This document shows positions 35,386-47,487 of a stretch of 64,000 nucleotides of DNA, one piece after another; the stretch's first letter is position 1, and each line of letters starts with the position of its first letter. Location: positions 1 through 64,000 of the forward strand of contig NZ_WXZL01000017.1 of the NCBI RefSeq assembly GCF_009982895.1. Direction: 5' to 3'. Below the pieces are notes generated by a model, which was given only the letters and a program-made list of their open reading frames with translations, searched no databases and was not told where the DNA came from. The DNA is from Deinococcus alpinitundrae. Its GTDB lineage: Bacteria > Deinococcota > Deinococci > Deinococcales > Deinococcaceae. The translations under genes were made by a program, and so were the position numbers.

Positions 35386-36066
35386 TCAGGTTCCCGGTTC
35401 GGCCCACTCCGCTGTGTCCAGCACCTGCCCGACCTCTTCCCCACTTGACAAGGGCCGTAGCCAGCGTGCCTGGATGGGTCGCGGCGCGGACGATCCGGCC
35501 AGGCCGTCCCAGCACAGAAAATACCAGTGCGGACTTGGTTCGGTCGGCTCGCGCGTCAGGGTCAGGGCGCGCTGCGTGAGATGCTCGAAGTGCCGGGCCG
35601 CGTCGGCGGGGCTGCGGGCGGCGACGACGGCCAACATACCCTGCGGCGCGGGCAGCACCTCGTCCGCGAAGACGTAGGCTCCCATCTGCTCGGCGTCAGG
35701 GTGGTCCAGACTGGCATAAAACCCGGTTCTGGGAGCGGGAAAGTCGTGGCCGCACGCCGAGCACAGCCGGAAGGCCGGGCCACCCAGCGCGGCGCTGTTG
35801 TACTCGTGAAGCGGGCCGCCGCAGTCCGGGCAGTCGCCAACACGGAACACGCTCAGGGCGGTGGGCCAGTTGCCGAGCGCGGCGCTCAGTTCGGTAGCCT
35901 GTTGTGACAGCAGATCGGCAGCCCGCCGGGCGGCGGCCAGGTTGCCCACCTCCAGCACGGCCCGAAGTTGTTCCTCGGTTCGCCGGAGGTCGGCCAGCCA
36001 GCGCTGCACGCGCCGCACGGCGGAGGCGTCGAGGGGGGTCACATCGCTTGCAACTGGATTATTCAT
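35386..36066 (-). CDS. Hypothetical protein with a zinc ribbon
   Basis: A 226-residue protein. The N-terminal third is a helical region (residues 15-65: RRVQRWLADLRRTEEQLRAV). A CxxC...CxxC zinc ribbon follows at about 79-108 (CPDCGGPLHEYN, then LCSACGHDF). The C-terminal half is mixed (HWYFLCWDGLAGSSAPRP). No family known to me covers the whole protein. It starts at ATG 36066 behind CAGGAGAAG and is followed by the SDR stop 29 bases away on the other strand. It may bind a nucleic acid or protein; this is only a guess from the ribbon. Confidence 0.6.
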   Translation of the reverse strand: MNNPVASDVTPLDASAVRRVQRWLADLRRTEEQLRAVLEVGNLAAARRAADLLSQQATELSAALGNWPTALSVFRVGDCPDCGGPLHEYNSAALGGPAFRLCSACGHDFPAPRTGFYASLDHPDAEQMGAYVFADEVLPAPQGMLAVVAARSPADAARHFEHLTQRALTLTREPTEPSPHWYFLCWDGLAGSSAPRPIQARWLRPLSSGEEVGQVLDTAEWAEPGT

Positions 36067-36102
36067 GACTTCTCCTGGGCGGGTATCTGGTTGAGACAGG
36101 AC

Positions 36103-37173
36103 TCAGGGCAGAAAGCAGACGCTGGTGGGCGTCGGGCAGTCGAAAGTGTCTCGCAACTCCAGCTCGCCGCTGGCCGAATCACGCTCCAGCACCGTGATCG
36201 ACGAGCTGTCCTGATTGGCGACCAGCAGCCAGGCTCCGTCCGGCGAGAAGGCGCAGCTTCTGGGTGTGCGGTCCGGTAGCAGCAGGTGCTGAACGGGTTC
36301 CAGCACGCCGCTCTCCGGATTGATGCCGAACACGCTCAGGCTGCTCGGCGTGCTGTCCTGGCCCCGGTTAGAGAGGTAGACGAACCGCCCGCTGACCAGC
36401 ACCTCCGCCGGGCTTGAGCGCCCCGCCGCGTCTGCGGGCCGGGCCGGGAACACACCCAGCAGGTCCAGGCTGCCGCGCGGCGGGTCGCGGCGGATCGCGG
36501 CCACGCTCCCAGACAGTTCGAGTGTGAGAAACGCCAGCGTGCCCGCCGCATCGAAGGCCAAGTGACGCGGGCCGCTGCCGGGCGGCAGGTGAAGAGTGCC
36601 GAGCCGGGTGAGGAGCGACCCGGCCGCCAGGTCGTACGTCACCACTTCATCGGTGCCCAGGTCGGCGACGTAGGCGTGACGGGCGTCGGGCGCGGGCGTC
36701 ACGCTGTGCGGGTGCGGTTCGCCCTGGCGCTGCCGATTGGGGCCGTGGCCGTGGTGCTGGGCGCGGGCCGCGCAGGGTCCCGGCTGGCCGTTCTCCTCCA
36801 GCGGGTAAGCCAGCACCGACACGCCGCTTACGTAGTTGACCGCCAGCGCCCAGCGGCCCAGGGCGTCCACCCGCACATGCACCGGCGAGTCGCCCTGGGT
36901 GGACTGCTGACCGAGCCGTTCGAGCGTTCCGTCCGGAGCGGCCCGCGCGGCACTGAGCTGACCCTGTTGCACCTCACTGACGGCGTAGAGCACCGGCAAG
37001 CTGGGGTGGGCCGCCAGGAACGACGGCTGCGGCAGCTCGGCCAGCAGCTGTGCGGGGCTGAGCTGGCCGGTTTCGGGATCGAGCGACAGGCCGTAGACGC
37101 CGCGCCCCTGGGCCTGCGGCGCGTGCGGCAGGGGATGGGTGTAGCTGCCGACGAAAAAGCGTTGGGTCGTCAC
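36103..37173 (-). CDS. Lactonase-family beta-propeller protein (6-phosphogluconolactonase type)
   Basis: A 356-residue protein belonging to the YbhE/lactonase seven-bladed propeller family. Evidence is the start RFFVGSYTHPLP, blade repeats such as GVYGLSLDPETGQLSPAQLL and LAAHPSLPVLYAVSEV, GDSPVHVRVDALGRWALAVN, and the family block GSGPRHLAFDAAG then VYLSNRGQDS. The YGH-like GHGPNRQRQGEPHPHSV segment carries the conserved His. These hydrolyse sugar lactones. It lies downstream of the sugar-binding protein gene in the same direction, so it may belong to the galactan module, handling lactones from oxidised galactose. Confidence 0.85.
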   Translation of the reverse strand: MTTQRFFVGSYTHPLPHAPQAQGRGVYGLSLDPETGQLSPAQLLAELPQPSFLAAHPSLPVLYAVSEVQQGQLSAARAAPDGTLERLGQQSTQGDSPVHVRVDALGRWALAVNYVSGVSVLAYPLEENGQPGPCAARAQHHGHGPNRQRQGEPHPHSVTPAPDARHAYVADLGTDEVVTYDLAAGSLLTRLGTLHLPPGSGPRHLAFDAAGTLAFLTLELSGSVAAIRRDPPRGSLDLLGVFPARPADAAGRSSPAEVLVSGRFVYLSNRGQDSTPSSLSVFGINPESGVLEPVQHLLLPDRTPRSCAFSPDGAWLLVANQDSSSITVLERDSASGELELRDTFDCPTPTSVCFLP

Positions 37174-37276
37174 GCTCCTCTGTGTATCACTTCCCGGTCT
37201 CTTTCTCCCGAAGGCACGGAAAGGCGGCGCCCCCGCGAGGAACGCCGCCCGACCCGGGTTGCCGCTCAGGGCAGGC

Positions 37277-38461
37277 TCACTTGATGTTGCCGTTAATCTC
37301 CTTGAGGGCGCTGCTCAGAATCGAGGTGTAGTCCGGCGAGGCCTTCTGCACGCTCTGGGTCACGGCGTTGCCCCAGGGGCCCCACACCGCGCCCATCTGC
37401 GGCACGTTGGGCATCGGTGTGCCCGCCGAGATGGCCCGGCTAAAGCCCGATACCACCGGGTCGGCCTTGAGCTTGGTGCGCGCCGCCAGACTCACCGGAA
37501 TGCGCCCGCCCGCTTGGTTGAACGACACCTGGGCGGTGTTGGTCACCAGCGACTTGGCAAACTGCGCCGCCGCCACCTTGTTCTTGCTGAAGGCATTCAG
37601 GATGACGCCCTGCACGCCCACGAAGGGTGACCACTTGTCCGCCGCGCCAGGAGGCGTCGGCAGGTTGGCAATGCCGAAATTGATACCCGCCTTCTTGATG
37701 TCGCCGATGTCCCACGGCCCGGTGACGATCATGGCGAGCTTGCCGTCCACGAAAGCACTCTTGGCAACGTCGGCGGTGATGCCTTCCGGCACCAGCTTGT
37801 ACTTGTAGCGCAGGTCGTTCATGAGCGACACGGCTTTGACGGCCCCGGCGTTGGCAATGCCCACATCGCCCACGTTGAGGGTGCCCGCCGTATTCTTGAA
37901 GATGTAGCTGCCGTAAGCCCCGAAGAAGCCGTAATTGGCGTAGGCATTACTCAGGTCGACCAGAAAGCCGAACTTGCCGTTGCCGGTGTTCTTCTGGGCC
38001 GTTGCCAGAAAAGCGTCCCAGGTGGTCGGCGGGGTCGGCACCAGGGCCTTGTTGTAGAGCAGCGCCACCGACTCGGCAAACATCGGCAGCCCGAACAGCT
38101 TGCCCTTGTAGGTCATGGCGCTCAGCGCCGTCTTGTCGAGGTCAGTTCTGGAGAGCACATACTTATCCATCGGCTCGATGACGCCCGCCGCCGCCAGCTG
38201 ACCCAGGCGGTCTTGCGGCAGGGTCACGATCACGTCGGGGCCCTGGCCTTTGGGAGCGGCCTGAATCAGCTTGTCGGGAATCTGGTCGAGCGGCACACTG
38301 ACGATGTTGACGGTGTTACCGCTGGCCTTGGCGTAGGTGTCGGCCTGGGCACGCAGCCAGGAGATCTCACCCGCGCCGGTGAAGTGACTCCAGACGGTGA
38401 GGGTGGCGGCGCTGGATTGACCCAGCAGGGCGAGAGACAGCAACATCGCAGCTTTTTTCAT
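37277..38461 (-). CDS. Sugar ABC transporter substrate-binding protein (MalE-like)
   Basis: A 394-residue secreted protein. ATG 38461 starts a Sec signal peptide (MKKAAMLLSLALLGQSSAAT) behind AGGAG. The mature part matches the SBP_bac_1 maltose/oligosaccharide-binding fold (LTVWSHFTGAGEISWLRAQA, PDVIVTLPQDRLGQLAAAGV, GPWDIGDIKKAGINFGIANL, FVGVQGVILNAFSKNK). It is the third gene of an operon with GH42 and GH53 enzymes, so it probably binds galacto-oligosaccharides. No MalF or MalG permease gene follows or precedes it in the window, so the membrane part must be encoded elsewhere or have been lost. Confidence 0.92.
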   Translation of the reverse strand: MKKAAMLLSLALLGQSSAATLTVWSHFTGAGEISWLRAQADTYAKASGNTVNIVSVPLDQIPDKLIQAAPKGQGPDVIVTLPQDRLGQLAAAGVIEPMDKYVLSRTDLDKTALSAMTYKGKLFGLPMFAESVALLYNKALVPTPPTTWDAFLATAQKNTGNGKFGFLVDLSNAYANYGFFGAYGSYIFKNTAGTLNVGDVGIANAGAVKAVSLMNDLRYKYKLVPEGITADVAKSAFVDGKLAMIVTGPWDIGDIKKAGINFGIANLPTPPGAADKWSPFVGVQGVILNAFSKNKVAAAQFAKSLVTNTAQVSFNQAGGRIPVSLAARTKLKADPVVSGFSRAISAGTPMPNVPQMGAVWGPWGNAVTQSVQKASPDYTSILSSALKEINGNIK

Positions 38462-38505
38462 GGGAATCTCCTTGAAGAGCAGGGGGGAAGCGAAATGGGA
38501 AAACA

Positions 38506-39641
38506 TCAGTTCAGACCGTCAATGGCGGGCGTGGCGCGGGCGCTGTCGTCGAAGAGGGCACGGCGGGACGCGTCGTCGTCGGTCCAGTCGGGGGCCTTGA
38601 GCCACCTGCCGCTCTGAGACCAGAAGGCTCCCCAGTAGAAAATGCCGCTGCCACCCGCCGAGCGGACCACCGGCGACAGCGTACGGAGATAAGCGAGCTG
38701 ACCCTGGGGCGTCTGGGGATACGGCAGGTGGGCGTACTCCTTCTGGTTGGCGCTCCAGTAGAAAGCCGTCTCGGCGAGGTAGACCCTGGCCCAGGGAAAG
38801 GCCGAGCGCAGGGCCTTGACGCTGGCGCTGAGGTTGGCAAAGTCGCCGTACCACATCGGGTAGTACGACAGCCCGATCACGTCCACCCAGCCGCCCGCCG
38901 CGATGAAGGCCTGGTACCAGGCGACCGTGGCGGCCGCGTCGCCGGTCTTGGCGATATGCACCATGATTGGCGGCATGCGGGCCCGCCCGCCGCTGGCGTC
39001 GCGCACGGCGTCGGCCCCGGCGTTACTGAGCTTGACGAAGTTGCCCATGTCGCTGCTGCGCCCCACGTCCCACAGCAGGCCGCCGTTGACCTCGTTGCCG
39101 ATCTGCACCATGTCCGGGGCGGTGTTCTGGGCGCGCAACTGGGCGATCACGTCCCGGGTATAGGCGTAGACCGAAGCGGCCAGCGTGTTGAGGTCCTGAC
39201 CCTTCCAGCGCGCGGGCGTCCACTGGTTGCCGGGGTCGGTCCACCAGTGCGAATACTGCAAGTCGAGCAGCACCTTGAGGCCGCGCGCCTTGGCGTCCTT
39301 CATCACTGCCTTGACGTAAGGGAGGTCCTGAAACAGCCCGTAGGTGCCGTCGGAGTCGATCATCAGCCGCACCCGCACCCAGCCGTACTGGTGGTCCTTG
39401 ACGAGTTGCAGGGCAGGTTTGATGGTCCCGTTCAGGTCCCTGAACTTCACCCCAGCGGCCTCGGCAGCCCGGGCCTCCGACACGTCGATGCCCCTGACCC
39501 ACTCGCTGGGCGCAGTGGTCTGAACCGCCGTGGCCTGATCGCGCAGCGCCGCAGAGGTGGTCGCCGGGGCCGGATCGGTGACCCCCGCCGCGCAGGCACT
39601 CAAGCCTGCTGCGAACAGGCCGAGGGTCGCCAGCCGGCTCC

Positions 39642-39645
<4 letters not shown>
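38506..39645 (-). CDS. Endo-beta-1,4-galactanase, GH53 lipoprotein
   Basis: A 379-residue enzyme. Its start is a GTG at 39645, overlapping the GH42 stop as GTGA. A lipoprotein signal ends in LSAC (15-18), so it is anchored outside the membrane. The GH53 barrel has [20 protein letters not shown] (about 51-70), a [14 protein letters not shown] strand and [20 protein letters not shown]. The acid/base Glu185 is in [12 protein letters not shown] and the nucleophile Glu292 in [10 protein letters not shown]. Complete. It cleaves beta-1,4-galactan of plant pectin or arabinogalactan; products would go to the binding protein and then to the GH42 enzyme. Regulated by the LacI protein, inferred from operators at 41792 and 41988. 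Confidence 0.93.
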
Positions 39646-41684
<2,039 letters not shown>

Positions 41685-41791
41685 GAACTCCTTTGCGTGA
41701 CGAAGCAGACGACGGAAGGCTCCTGTGCGGCCCGTCAGGCCGCGCAGAGAGATCAGATGTGGAGCGCAGTGATGGGCCGAACTCTAAAAAA

Positions 41792-41805
41792 TGTTAAGGC
41801 TAACA
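41792..41805. promoter_or_regulatory. LacI-type operator O1 (beta-galactosidase side)
   Basis: TGTTA-AGGC-TAACA is a perfect dyad 108 bases upstream of the GH42 start. Its half-sites are identical to those of O2 at 41988. Confidence 0.75.
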
Positions 41806-41987
41806 GTTGTGTGCCAGCTCAGGATCCTGGCGGAGCGCTTTTGAAAGCGAAATGACACCGAGTTCGCTCCCCGGTGAAAATAGACGCCAGGAGGCCAAAA
41901 ATTGATTTTCGACGCTTGATTGGCCCATGAGGTGGTGCGACCAGGGGCCAGGGTATCCCTCCCACTTCGATCGAGAAAGCAGCAGGA

Positions 41988-42001
41988 TGTTAGGGTTAAC
42001 A
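41988..42001. promoter_or_regulatory. LacI-type operator O2 (regulator side)
   Basis: TGTTA-GGGT-TAACA, with the same half-sites as O1 and 196 bases away centre to centre, ends 23 bases before the lacI-family ATG at 42025. This suggests autoregulation and possibly looping with O1. Confidence 0.75.
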
Positions 42002-42024
42002 CTACCAGGCAGTAGAGTGCAGCA

Positions 42025-43101
42025 ATGGGCAGCGAATCAGCAGACAAACCGGCGACGCTGGCTGACGTGGCGCGGCTGGCGGGCGTCTCGCAGCAGACGG
42101 TTTCGCGGGTGGTCAACAACACCGGCCCGGTGGCGACGCGCACCCGCGCCCGTGTCAGCGAGGCGGTGGGACAGCTCAACTATGTGCCGAACCGGCTGGC
42201 GCAGGGGCTGGCGCGGCGGCGGAGCCACTCCATCGGCTTTGCGACCAACGACATCGCCCTGCACGCGCCTTCGCAGCTCACCTCCGGCATCGAGCGGGCC
42301 GCCCGCGAGGTGGGCTACAGCCTGATCGTGTCGATCGTGCCGGACTACGGCCTGGGTAGTGTGACCCAGACGCTGCGGGTGCTGCGCGAGCGGCAGGTCG
42401 ACGGCTTGCTGATCAACGCGTCGCTAAGCCGCGCCGACGCCGCCGAGATTCGCAGGCGCTTTGCCGACGTGCCGTGCGTGTTTCTGGATGTGCCGCCCGG
42501 CACCCCGGTTCACGCCGCGCTGCTCGATCAGCGCCGGGGCGCGGTGCTGGCTGCCGAGCACCTCACCCGGCTGGGCCACACCCGCATCGCCTGCATTCAC
42601 GCGCCGCAGGACGCGGTGGCAGAGCACTCCCGCTTGCAGGGCTGGCAGGACGTGCTCAGCAATCAGGGTCTGAGTCTGGTGGGACAGCAGGAAGGCGACT
42701 GGAGTCCGGCCAGCGGCTACCGGGCCACCGTCGCTCTGCTGGCCTCGGGCGTGGCCTTCAGCGGCCTGCTTGTCGGCAACGACCAGATGGCGGTGGGCGC
42801 GCTGCGGGCACTCTGGGAGCGCGGGCTGCGGGTGCCGGGCGACGTGTCGGTCATTGGCTACGACGACACAGCGGAAAGTGCTCTGCTGATTCCGCCGCTC
42901 AGCACCGTGCGCCAGGATTTCCCGACGCTCGGCAGACGGGCCTTTCACCACCTCAAGGCGCTGCTGGACGGTCAGGAGCCGCAGACCATGCCACTGACCC
43001 AGCCGGAACTGGTGGTGCGGGCCAGCACTGCCGCGCCGGACGAGCGCCCCGACTGGCGAACTGCCCTGAAGGTTCTGGAAACGCATCTGACGAACCGCTG
43101 A
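42025..43101 (+). CDS. LacI-family transcriptional regulator of the galactan operon
   Basis: A 358-residue protein. The HTH is at residues about 10-60 (ATLADVARLAGVSQQTVSRV, then QLNYVPNRLAQGLARRRSHS), followed by the periplasmic-binding-like ligand domain (SIGFATNDIALHAPSQLTSG, GDVSVIGYDDTAESALLIPP, STVRQDFPTLGRRA). Complete. Divergent from the galactosidase operon, with two TGTTA-N4-TAACA operators in the spacer, so it probably represses both itself and the operon and is released by a galactose-containing sugar. Confidence 0.93.
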   Translation: MGSESADKPATLADVARLAGVSQQTVSRVVNNTGPVATRTRARVSEAVGQLNYVPNRLAQGLARRRSHSIGFATNDIALHAPSQLTSGIERAAREVGYSLIVSIVPDYGLGSVTQTLRVLRERQVDGLLINASLSRADAAEIRRRFADVPCVFLDVPPGTPVHAALLDQRRGAVLAAEHLTRLGHTRIACIHAPQDAVAEHSRLQGWQDVLSNQGLSLVGQQEGDWSPASGYRATVALLASGVAFSGLLVGNDQMAVGALRALWERGLRVPGDVSVIGYDDTAESALLIPPLSTVRQDFPTLGRRAFHHLKALLDGQEPQTMPLTQPELVVRASTAAPDERPDWRTALKVLETHLTNR

Positions 43102-43314
43102 CGGTGAGCGTCTAGGTATGCTCGAACGTAAATTCCAGAACACCGAACTACTCCGACTGGTCCCACGGATGGTTTTCCCAGTGAATCGGCATGGCCTCTG
43201 TAACTCAGGCTCTTGACGAACCACTGGGTCCAGAAAAAAGGTAAGTGAAGTGTCGGCGGTCCGGCGTCTAGACTCTTCAGCCGGAGCTGATGCACGCCCG
43301 CCCCCAACACTGCT

Positions 43315-44454
<1,140 letters not shown>

Positions 44455-44547
44455 GGATGGGCGCTCCTTGGGTGGGCGAAGAGTGAACGGGTCCAGGGTT
44501 GAGTTTAGACTGAGTTCAAGCTTAGCAAAGGCGAAGCCGCCGCGCAC

Positions 44548-44901
44548 TCAGGAGCCGCGCAGGCGCAGCGCGAACGAGGCCACCAGTTGGGCCGCCACGA
44601 CCGCGCCGAAGACTGCTGCCGTGCGGGTGTGGCCCTGGCCCAGCAAGGCCAGCATCGCCGCCCCGTAAAACAGCAGCTCGAAACCCAGCCGGGCCGGGTC
44701 GCTCAGGCGGGTCGCTGAACGGGGAGCGGCCCAGATGCCCCAGGCTGTGGCCGCCAGCAGGAGAGCCGTTGCCGCCGCCAACCCGCGCAGCCACAGCGCC
44801 GTGTCCAGCCGCCAGCCCCAACGGGCCAGAAAGAACAGGGCGGCCAGCTCACAGCCGAAGCTGACGGCCTGCACCGCGAAGATCGTAGGCTTGAAGTTCA
44901 C
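44548..44901 (-). CDS. YrdB-family (DUF2568) small membrane protein
   Basis: A 117-residue protein. GTG 44901 is used because it overlaps the metallo-hydrolase stop as GTGA; the frame is open further upstream. It has four hydrophobic segments (VQAVSFGCELAALFFLARWG, LAAATALLLAATAWGIWAAP, LLFYGAAMLALLGQ, AAVFGAVVAAQLVASFALRL). The ELAALxxLxxWGW...WGxxxAPRS pattern fits the YrdB/DUF2568 family, whose function is unknown. Cotranscribed with the metallo-hydrolase and thus probably under the TetR regulator at 45704. Confidence 0.7.
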   Translation of the reverse strand: MNFKPTIFAVQAVSFGCELAALFFLARWGWRLDTALWLRGLAAATALLLAATAWGIWAAPRSATRLSDPARLGFELLFYGAAMLALLGQGHTRTAAVFGAVVAAQLVASFALRLRGS

Positions 44902-45608
44902 CGGGCCAGCTTCGGCGAATGGCGCTGGGCTGCCTGCACCACCTTCCACATCGCCCCTGTGGGCTGCTCCAGCACCCTGCCGTGACCCACGGCCAGCCGT
45001 GAGGGCTTCAGCTCAGCCAGGCGGGCGGCGGCCTCGGCGGCGAGGCGGGCGTCCCAGGTCGCCAGCGCTGGAAACGGAAACAGAGGCCGCAACTGTCCGG
45101 CCACCGCCAGCCCGCCCGCCACCTGAAAGGCGTCTCCGGCGATCAGGCTGCCGTCGCGCTCATCGTAGAACGCCAGATGGCCGGGCGTATGACCGGGAGC
45201 GGCCACGACCCGCATTGGGCCGACCCTGTCTCCGTCGTGCAAAAGTCGGTCCGGTCGGGTCTGGGTGGCCGTCAGCCCGCCTCTGAGCTTGGCCGGTCCC
45301 TCGCCCGCGTCCACGCTGAAATCGCCAGCCAGAATGCGGGCGTCGCGGGCGCTGATGCTCACCTCCGCGCCGGGCAAGGCGGCGTGCAGCGCGTCCAGAC
45401 TGCCCACGTGATCGCTGTGGGCATGGGTCAGCACGATGCGGGTGATCGGCAGACCGATTTGCTGCGCCGCTTTGAGAATGGCCGGGGCACTGCCGGGCAG
45501 GTTGGCGTCGATCAGGGTCAGTCCATGCGGCTCGCGCATGAAATAGCTGTTGAATGCGCCGAAGCGGGCCAGTTGGAAAAGCTGTGAACCGTGCTGGGTG
45601 AGAGACAT
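44898..45608 (-). CDS. Metallo-beta-lactamase-fold hydrolase
   Basis: A 236-residue protein with the MBL zinc motif in IVLTHAHSDHVGSLDALHAA (HxHxDH). Additional ligands are His in VAAPGHTPGHLAFYDERDG, Asp in LIAGDAFQV and His in LAVGHGRVL. A QLFQLARFGAFNSYFMREPH start precedes. These are dinuclear zinc or iron hydrolases of lactones, thioesters or related compounds. It is divergent from a TetR-family gene, with a 21-bp operator 16 bases upstream of its start. The membrane protein gene is coupled at the 3' end. Confidence 0.92.
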   Translation of the reverse strand: MSLTQHGSQLFQLARFGAFNSYFMREPHGLTLIDANLPGSAPAILKAAQQIGLPITRIVLTHAHSDHVGSLDALHAALPGAEVSISARDARILAGDFSVDAGEGPAKLRGGLTATQTRPDRLLHDGDRVGPMRVVAAPGHTPGHLAFYDERDGSLIAGDAFQVAGGLAVAGQLRPLFPFPALATWDARLAAEAAARLAELKPSRLAVGHGRVLEQPTGAMWKVVQAAQRHSPKLAR

Positions 45609-45623
45609 ACTGGACTCCTTTAC

Positions 45624-45644
45624 ACGAACGTGAACGTCGTTCGT
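45624..45644. promoter_or_regulatory. TetR-type operator
   Basis: ACGAACG (45624-45630) and CGTTCGT (45638-45644) form a perfect inverted repeat around 7 bases. It lies between the metallo-hydrolase start (45608) and the TetR gene (45704), and so probably controls both. Binding by that TetR protein is inferred. Confidence 0.75.
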
Positions 45645-45703
45645 CTTTATTGCGAACAGCGTACACCTTCATTTGCCCGGCGTCAAGACATACACTGTTC
45701 ACC

Positions 45704-46258
45704 ATGCCCTATCCGTCCAAACTCACGCCCGACTCGATTCTTCAGGCCGCCCAGACGCTCCTTGACGCTGGCGGCCCGGCATCACTCAACATGCGCCCGC
45801 TGGCCGCCGCACTGGGAGTGCAGGCCAGCAGCCTGTATCGCCACTTCTCGGACCGGGAAACGCTGCTCAGGGCGCTGGAAGACGTGGCCGCCAGCGAATT
45901 TGACCAGGTTCTTCGGGCAGCCAGCAGCGGGAAAGCGCCGCGAGAAGCGCTGTGGGCAGCGGCTGAGGCGTACCTGGACCAGGCCCGGCGCTTCCCGCAC
46001 CGCTACGGCCTGCTGCTCTCACCGCGTCCACCGGCAGCCGCGCAGCCCAGCCCCAGCAAAAACCTCTGGAACATCGTGCTGCACCTGGTCAGTGCGCTGA
46101 GCGGACAGCCGGACGACACCACCCGCACGGTGGCGCTGTGGGCTTATCTGCACGGCTACGCGGTGCTGGACCGCAGCGGCCTGTTCGGCCTCAGCGGGCC
46201 GAGAGGCGGCTTCGATCTGGGGCTGACGGCTTTGCTGGACGAGATGGAGCGCGCATGA
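45704..46258 (+). CDS. TetR-family transcriptional regulator
   Basis: A 184-residue protein from ATG 45704; the frame is open upstream, but MPYPSKLTPDSILQAAQTLL is the typical start. The HTH is at about 8-52 (LDAGGPASLNMRPLAAALGV, QASSLYRHFSDRETLLRAL). The C-terminal ligand domain resembles TetR_C proteins (AYLHGYAVLDRSGLFGLSGP). There is no Shine-Dalgarno and a TACACT box lies about 10 bases upstream of the ATG, so the mRNA may be leaderless. Its stop overlaps the next ATG (ATGA). It probably represses the divergent metallo-hydrolase. Confidence 0.88.
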   Translation: MPYPSKLTPDSILQAAQTLLDAGGPASLNMRPLAAALGVQASSLYRHFSDRETLLRALEDVAASEFDQVLRAASSGKAPREALWAAAEAYLDQARRFPHRYGLLLSPRPPAAAQPSPSKNLWNIVLHLVSALSGQPDDTTRTVALWAYLHGYAVLDRSGLFGLSGPRGGFDLGLTALLDEMERA

Positions 46259-46728
46259 CCTCTCCCCTGTCGGACGATGCCCGCAGCCTGCTGATCGAGG
46301 AGGGTGACCGGCTCTCGCGGCGACTGGCGCAGCAGCTTCACGCGCCGCTGGAGTGCCAGGACCGCATCACGCTGTACGGGCGCTCGCTGGCGCTCAATCT
46401 GGTGCAGGCGCTCCTCCCCACCATCGAACAGATCACCTGGCGGATGGAGAAGCCGCTCTCGGCCCACGTCATCAGCGACCTGCGGGGCCGGGCCGTCGTC
46501 CAGACTGTGACCTTTGACGGCGAGCGCCACCGGGACCTGCCCACCGACGATCTGATCGAGGCGGCGCTGTTCGAGCGCGGGCGGCTGCACCCCAAGATCC
46601 GGGAAGAACTGCTCGGCGCGCTGCACGGCTCCGAGCACGCCGCGACGCGGGCGCTGGTGGCCTGTCTCAGGAGCAGGCCGGTGCTGGACGCCACCCAGCG
46701 GTATCTGCAAGGCCTACTGCGAACCTGA
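46255..46728 (+). CDS. Hypothetical protein coupled to TetR
   Basis: A 157-residue protein starting at ATG 46255 in an ATGA overlap with the TetR stop. It is helical (LSRRLAQQLHAPLECQDRIT, LYGRSLALNLVQALLPTIEQ), with an EKPLSAHVISDLRGRAVVQT strand region. No known family. Coupling indicates cotranslation with the regulator, but a role in ligand sensing is only a guess. The gene itself is well supported by overlap and length. Confidence 0.55.
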   Translation: MTSPLSDDARSLLIEEGDRLSRRLAQQLHAPLECQDRITLYGRSLALNLVQALLPTIEQITWRMEKPLSAHVISDLRGRAVVQTVTFDGERHRDLPTDDLIEAALFERGRLHPKIREELLGALHGSEHAATRALVACLRSRPVLDATQRYLQGLLRT

Positions 46729-46741
46729 AACCCGGCGTCGC

Positions 46742-47467
46742 TCAGTGTGAGCCCAGCGCCCGCCAGGCGGCGAACGTCACCGGAAAGAGCGGCTGGGCCA
46801 GCTCACCCATTGCCCGCGCAAACAACCGGGTCTCGTACTGGGCGCCCTCGTGGTCACGGAGTTCGAGAAGGTGAAGCAAGCTGCGGACGTTGAAGGTGTA
46901 GTAGCTCTCGGTATAGAGGCTGAGCGGCAAGACGCCGCGCGCCTGCTCACGGGTCACGCCGAGATCAAGCAGGTGATGGTACGCCTTGAAGGCCGTCTCG
47001 GAGGCGTGCGCCCAGACTTCACGGGCGGCGTGCTGGTCGAGGGTTCCATCGTCCTCCACGCTGGCCTGACGGTTGCTGGGCGCTTGCTTGCGAAACTGGG
47101 TGGGCGCGTAGTCGCGTTCCTGCATCTCGACATAGCGGCCCGAGATTTCGTTCTTGCTGACCCCAACCCGGTGACGAACAAATTGGCGGTCCACGAAAAT
47201 CGGGCAAACGACCTTGAAGGTGATCAGGTTGTGTTCGAAGGGACTGCCGTGTTTGTTCTTGAGCAGGTAGGCAATCAATTTTTCGTCGCGGCCCGTCAGC
47301 GGCGCGTCCGAGTCGCCGCCGAAGCTGACCCTGGCCGCGTTGACGATCATCTTGTCGTCGCCCACATGCTGCACCAGCATCACCGCGCCGACACCGTCGG
47401 AGAGTGGGTAGAGCGTGGGCGAGGTCAGGTCGGCGACGGGAGTGGGGGCAGTGTCATTCACGGCCAC
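46742..47467 (-). CDS. thyX: FAD-dependent thymidylate synthase ThyX
   Basis: A 241-residue enzyme that methylates dUMP to dTMP using FAD, NADPH and methylene-tetrahydrofolate. The ThyX RHR motif is at 98-100 (QFVRHRVGVSKNEISGRYVE), followed by YAPTQFRKQAPSNRQ. The C-terminal SYYTFNVRSLLHLLELRDHE binds dUMP. Full length. A fragment of a second thyX lies at 20557-20655. No thyA is visible. It ends 14 bases from the convergent 46255 gene. Confidence 0.96.
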   Translation of the reverse strand: MAVNDTAPTPVADLTSPTLYPLSDGVGAVMLVQHVGDDKMIVNAARVSFGGDSDAPLTGRDEKLIAYLLKNKHGSPFEHNLITFKVVCPIFVDRQFVRHRVGVSKNEISGRYVEMQERDYAPTQFRKQAPSNRQASVEDDGTLDQHAAREVWAHASETAFKAYHHLLDLGVTREQARGVLPLSLYTESYYTFNVRSLLHLLELRDHEGAQYETRLFARAMGELAQPLFPVTFAAWRALGSH

Positions 47468-47487
47468 AGCTTAAACCAGACCTGAAC

